This document shows positions 61,580-64,000 of a stretch of 64,000 bases of DNA, in pieces; positions within the stretch are counted from its first letter, which is position 1; each line of letters begins with the position of its first letter. Both the position numbers and the translations under genes were made by a program. The notes beneath the pieces are model-generated. The model did not search any database, had not been told where the DNA came from, and was given only the letters and a program-made list of their open reading frames with translations. The stretch is from Candidatus Bathyarchaeota archaeon (GTDB lineage Archaea; Thermoproteota; Bathyarchaeia; TCS64): contig JAGTRB010000004.1 in NCBI GenBank assembly GCA_018396865.1, positions 59,311 through 123,310 of the forward strand. Reading direction: 5' to 3'.

Positions 61580-62038
61580 TCATCTAAGTTGAGTTCCTAT
61601 CTTTTTTCCAAATTCTTTACATTTTAAGAGTTCTCCTTCGGCAATGGGGCCCTTCAATCCCTGAACTTTTATTGATAAGCCGGAAGCTATCTGTTTCAAT
61701 CCTGGAACCTTTTCGCTTATCCGCTTCTCCATCTTCTTCACAGCCTTTTCAAAGTCCTTTTCCATGTATGTGTCAAAGACTGCAAACTTTTTACCTTCAA
61801 GTTGTAATTCACTCAATCTATCAATGAAGCCCCTAATGCCCATCGTTGGTCCACCCATATGATTTGGAGAACCGATCAAGATTGCATCACAACCAAGGAT
61901 CGCCTTGAAGTCCACCTCTTTAAGTTCTTTAAGGGAAACCTCTACTCCACTAACCTCATTCATTCCTTCTATTATAGACTCAGCCACACGCTTGGTGTTG
62001 CCATAACGCGACTCAAAAACCACAAAAATCATAACCAT
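61580..62038 (-). CDS. Flavodoxin
   Basis: A 152-aa flavodoxin binding FMN. The phosphate loop is VVFESRYGNTKRVAESI (T/S-x-T/R-GNT type), followed by CDAILIGSPNHMGGPTMGIRGFIDRL, and KFAVFDTYM. It carries low-potential electrons in the cytosol. It leads a two-gene unit with the membrane protein. Confidence 0.9.
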   Translation of the reverse strand: MVMIFVVFESRYGNTKRVAESIIEGMNEVSGVEVSLKELKEVDFKAILGCDAILIGSPNHMGGPTMGIRGFIDRLSELQLEGKKFAVFDTYMEKDFEKAVKKMEKRISEKVPGLKQIASGLSIKVQGLKGPIAEGELLKCKEFGKKIGTQLR

Positions 62039-62681
62039 AAATAACCCATTCCTACGACCATTGCTTTCATCTAAAATATAAAGATTATGGATGTGCTAGA
62101 ACAACAACTCCAAGAGCAGAATGAAGAAATGCGTCGAAAATAGAAAAAGCATATCAACATTAATTAACAGGGTTGAGCCTTGGGGCTTCAATCAAGATGT
62201 CTTGGTTAAGGTAGATGTGAGCTGCTATCCCTCGGTGAGGGCCGCATTCTGTCCGAGGAAGAAGATATGCTAGTCAAAAGGCCTGAAAGAATAAGCCCAG
62301 GATTAGCTTGAAAATTAGAAATCTAGGAACTGATCCTGTATCCTCACATGCTCCATAGAATTCAAAGGCATGGACTGAGGAATCATTCAGCTTACACTCT
62401 TGAAGGAATCTTCAAGGAGTAGGTTGTCTACAGCCGAGGAACTGTAGACCCAGTGACTCAGCAACCTTTGAGATTTAGACTTGAAACTCCTTTTTCCAGA
62501 ATCCCCCTCATCTAGCTAAGTGTTTAGCCCTTCGCCTCCCGACGGTTGAGACTTAGGGATGTTATTCTTATCCTTTTTAGAAATAAGCAGTTTCCAAGGC
62601 CATAAAATGAGGATAATTTCGTAGTGTGATGCGTAAGTTTATAAGATGGAGTGATTGAACCATTTCTTCTGGCAGCTTAAA
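62039..62681. other. Long gene-poor region with two hairpins
   Basis: This 643-nt gap has no convincing open frame. Two perfect inverted repeats stand close together: CTTGAAG/CTTCAAG (62399-62405/62410-62416) and GTCTACAG/CTGTAGAC (62426-62433/62442-62449). A minus-strand reading at about 62165-62263 looks like a degraded protein end interrupted by stops. The region may be a decayed mobile element or an unrecognised RNA. Confidence 0.4.
62399..62449. repeat. Pair of adjacent perfect hairpins
   Basis: A 7-bp stem with 4-nt loop (62399-62416) and an 8-bp stem with 8-nt loop (62426-62449), 9 nt apart, in otherwise gene-free DNA. Confidence 0.5.
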
Positions 62682-63257
62682 ATGATCTATATATTGGGAA
62701 TCTCGGGCAGCCCGAGAGTTAACGGCAACACCGAGATCCTCCTTTCAGAGGCATTGAAGGCTGCTGCTATGGATGGGGCAGAGACCGAGCTCATAAGCTT
62801 GGCCGGTAAGGAGATCAAACCGTGCGATGCGTGCTTCTCGTGCAGAAAGACCGGTGAATGCCGAATAAAAGATGACTTTAAAGAGATATTCCAGAAGATG
62901 GTTAAGGCCGATGGGCTAATATTAGCCTCACCAGTCTACTTTGGGTCGGCGACACCAAAGATAAAGGCCTTAATTGATAGAGCCGCCCTCATCTCAATGG
63001 CTAGGGGGGATATATTTGAAAATAAAGTTGGCGGCCCTCTTATTGTGGCTAGAAGAGCAGGCCAGAACTTCACATTAGCCCAGCTATTATTCTTCTTCCT
63101 CCAGCAAGGCATGATCATCCCGAGTTCAACATACTGGAATATAGCGTTTGGAGCGGAGAGGGGAGAGGTCCTGAAGGACGAGGAGGGGCTGAGAACAGCG
63201 AGGAACTTTGCTAAGAAGATGGTCTGGCTGATAAAGAGGATTAAAGGACTGGAATAA
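62682..63257 (+). CDS. Iron-sulfur flavoprotein (Isf-like)
   Basis: A 191-aa NADPH-FMN-reductase-fold protein. The ATG at 62682 gives the normal N-terminus YILGISGSPRVNGNTE (FMN phosphate loop). The compact motif CX2CX2CX5C (residues 48, 51, 54, 60) is the [4Fe-4S] signature of archaeal Isf, which uses ferredoxin electrons to reduce O2 and peroxide. SPVYFGSATPKIKALIDR completes the flavin site. The frame also opens at 62655. Confidence 0.9.
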   Translation: MIYILGISGSPRVNGNTEILLSEALKAAAMDGAETELISLAGKEIKPCDACFSCRKTGECRIKDDFKEIFQKMVKADGLILASPVYFGSATPKIKALIDRAALISMARGDIFENKVGGPLIVARRAGQNFTLAQLLFFFLQQGMIIPSSTYWNIAFGAERGEVLKDEEGLRTARNFAKKMVWLIKRIKGLE

Positions 63258-63563
63258 GGCTAGGCCGGCTGTCTCAGCCAAACATTAAGGAGACGGCCAG
63301 CGGGGTCGAGTGGACCATATCCATGAGAGATATGCTTCGTCCATAAGTGCGAGTTTGACGGATTCAAGTTCTTCAAGAGGCGCAGGTGGCCAGTGGAGTT
63401 GGTGCATACCTTGGTAGGGCCATTAGGTCATAAAGCAACCACTCTCAATGGGCTTCCCTCATCTTTCGATTAGCTCCATTTATAAATCCGGCTGGACGTT
63501 ATGCACAACAGCTTACTCCTTTTGCTAACTACAGTGGAGTATTATCGTGTATTTATGGATGTT
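63258..63563. other. Gene-free stretch with possible transposase remnant
   Basis: No intact gene. A plus-strand reading at about 63334-63438 gives a Cys/His and Arg-rich segment (FKFFKRRRWPVELV) that faintly recalls the N-terminus of small transposases. No start, partner domain or terminal repeats support it. Confidence 0.3.
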
Positions 63564-63994
63564 TTAGTCTGAGATTTCGTGGGGTTCGATTCTTTTGATA
63601 TCGAGGTTATCATAGTCTTTATCGAAGCTAACGATCGGCATGCCTCTAATCTTCGCGAAGTAGTAGTGGAGTCCATCATCAAAGTCCAATTCAACCCTGC
63701 TAGCTAGCTCACACGCAGCCAGCTCCTCATGTATGGATAGGTTGGTTATTGTTAAGCCGCGCCATGTTAGAATCTCCGCGATCAGTTTAGCCACTAAATC
63801 TGGCCTACCAAGTATCGCTGATATCCCGTGAATAGCGAAATGCAACATTAGTGCCCTCACAGATCCATCCTTCACTTTATTCAGTAGCTTATAAGACTCC
63901 TCGCAGCGGCTCCTCTTATAAAGGACTTCAGGATTATGTTAGCATCTATCAGGAAAGCTGTATCTCCCTCTGAGCGCTTCAACAAGGTCTTCAC
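63564..63994 (-). pseudogene. PIN-domain (VapC-like) gene with a frameshift
   Basis: A PIN-domain ribonuclease gene, probably a VapC-type toxin. From a GTG near 63994 the product reads TAFLIDANIILK, the first catalytic Asp strand, then hits a stop. From about 63940 another frame continues RSRCEESYKLLNKVKDGSVRALMLHFAI to VELDFDDGLHYYFAK and VSFDKDYDNL, with the remaining acidic residues. A single missing base near 63930-63945 explains the break. It may be a true mutation or a sequencing error. An antitoxin gene would lie beyond the window edge. Confidence 0.75.
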
Positions 63995-64000
63995 CACTCC

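Noticed and set aside
62165..62263. TnpB C-terminal remnant on the minus strand
   Set aside because: Similarity is only to the loose style of such tails, and stops interrupt the upstream part; no zinc ribbon or RuvC motif is visible.
1..64000. CRISPR arrays and tRNA or rRNA genes
   Set aside because: I looked for regularly spaced direct repeats and for T-loop motifs and found none that hold up.

Overview
The window is archaeal chromosome of about 50% GC. It opens inside the spc part of the S10/spc ribosomal-protein supercluster (S17 to SecY) in archaeal order, with archaea/eukaryote-type proteins (S4e, L19e, L32e). TATA-like boxes lie about 25-30 nt upstream of many first genes, TTG and GTG starts are common, arginine is mostly AGG/AGA, and there is a class I lysyl-tRNA synthetase and an LSm protein. 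Tetrahydromethanopterin/methanofuran C1 genes together with beta-oxidation-type and ADP-forming acyl-CoA synthetase genes, and no mcr, mtr or hydrogenase gene in view, suggest an anaerobic non-methanogenic or heterotrophic lineage. Bathyarchaeia or a relative is my best guess; it is an inference, not a demonstration.

Layout. 1-8058: ribosomal proteins and secY. 8091-13933: hisS, a tRNA-splicing endonuclease, a probable C/D-box guide RNA, a 4-oxalocrotonate tautomerase-like protein, lysS, a metallo-beta-lactamase hydrolase, a membrane protein and a stand-alone Lrp-type RAM domain. 14020-21881: an acyl-CoA module (SCP-x-type thiolase, DUF35 partner, enoyl-CoA hydratase, 3-hydroxyacyl-CoA dehydrogenase, EtfB/EtfA, acyl-CoA dehydrogenase) with a saccharopine-dehydrogenase-like gene. 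21965-25815: type IA topoisomerase, two small zinc proteins and NucS/EndoMS. 25816-29115: threonine catabolism (KBL and TDH, divergent) and a glyoxylate-reductase-like enzyme. 29233-37335: TrmB regulator, a tetraether-lipid-synthase-like radical SAM enzyme, IlvD, a methyltransferase, LSm, UbiX, an OB-fold ssDNA-binding protein and threonine synthase fused to a PadR-like winged helix. 37385-40591: ADP-forming acyl-CoA synthetase with a P-loop/DRTGG protein. 40772-55035: the C1 and electron-transfer region (FrhB-like, Mtd, MptN-like ligase, HdrBCA, ferredoxin, FwdABD, then divergent FwdC and Ftr). 55055-64000: an AT-richer accessory stretch with FprA, an MFS transporter, peroxiredoxin, a divergent M19 protein, small membrane proteins, a flavodoxin, an iron-sulfur flavoprotein and a frameshifted PIN-domain gene.

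How the parts fit. Fwd, Ftr and Mtd are steps of the archaeal methyl branch of the Wood-Ljungdahl pathway. MptN would modify its pterin carrier and the FrhB-like protein could move electrons between ferredoxin and F420. HdrABC carries a fused MvhD domain and shares one tightly coupled transcription unit with fwdDBA, so ferredoxin-linked formylmethanofuran chemistry and flavin-based bifurcation are probably physically coupled. The acyl-CoA module with Etf, plus ADP-forming acyl-CoA synthetase, would supply or drain acyl-CoA and low-potential electrons.

The most notable items are the coupled fwd-hdr operon with HdrA-MvhD fusion and a palindrome in its promoter, the ThrC-PadR fusion, the Tes-like gene with a palindrome over its predicted start, the C/D-box RNA candidate, and abrupt composition switches inside ribosomal-protein genes.
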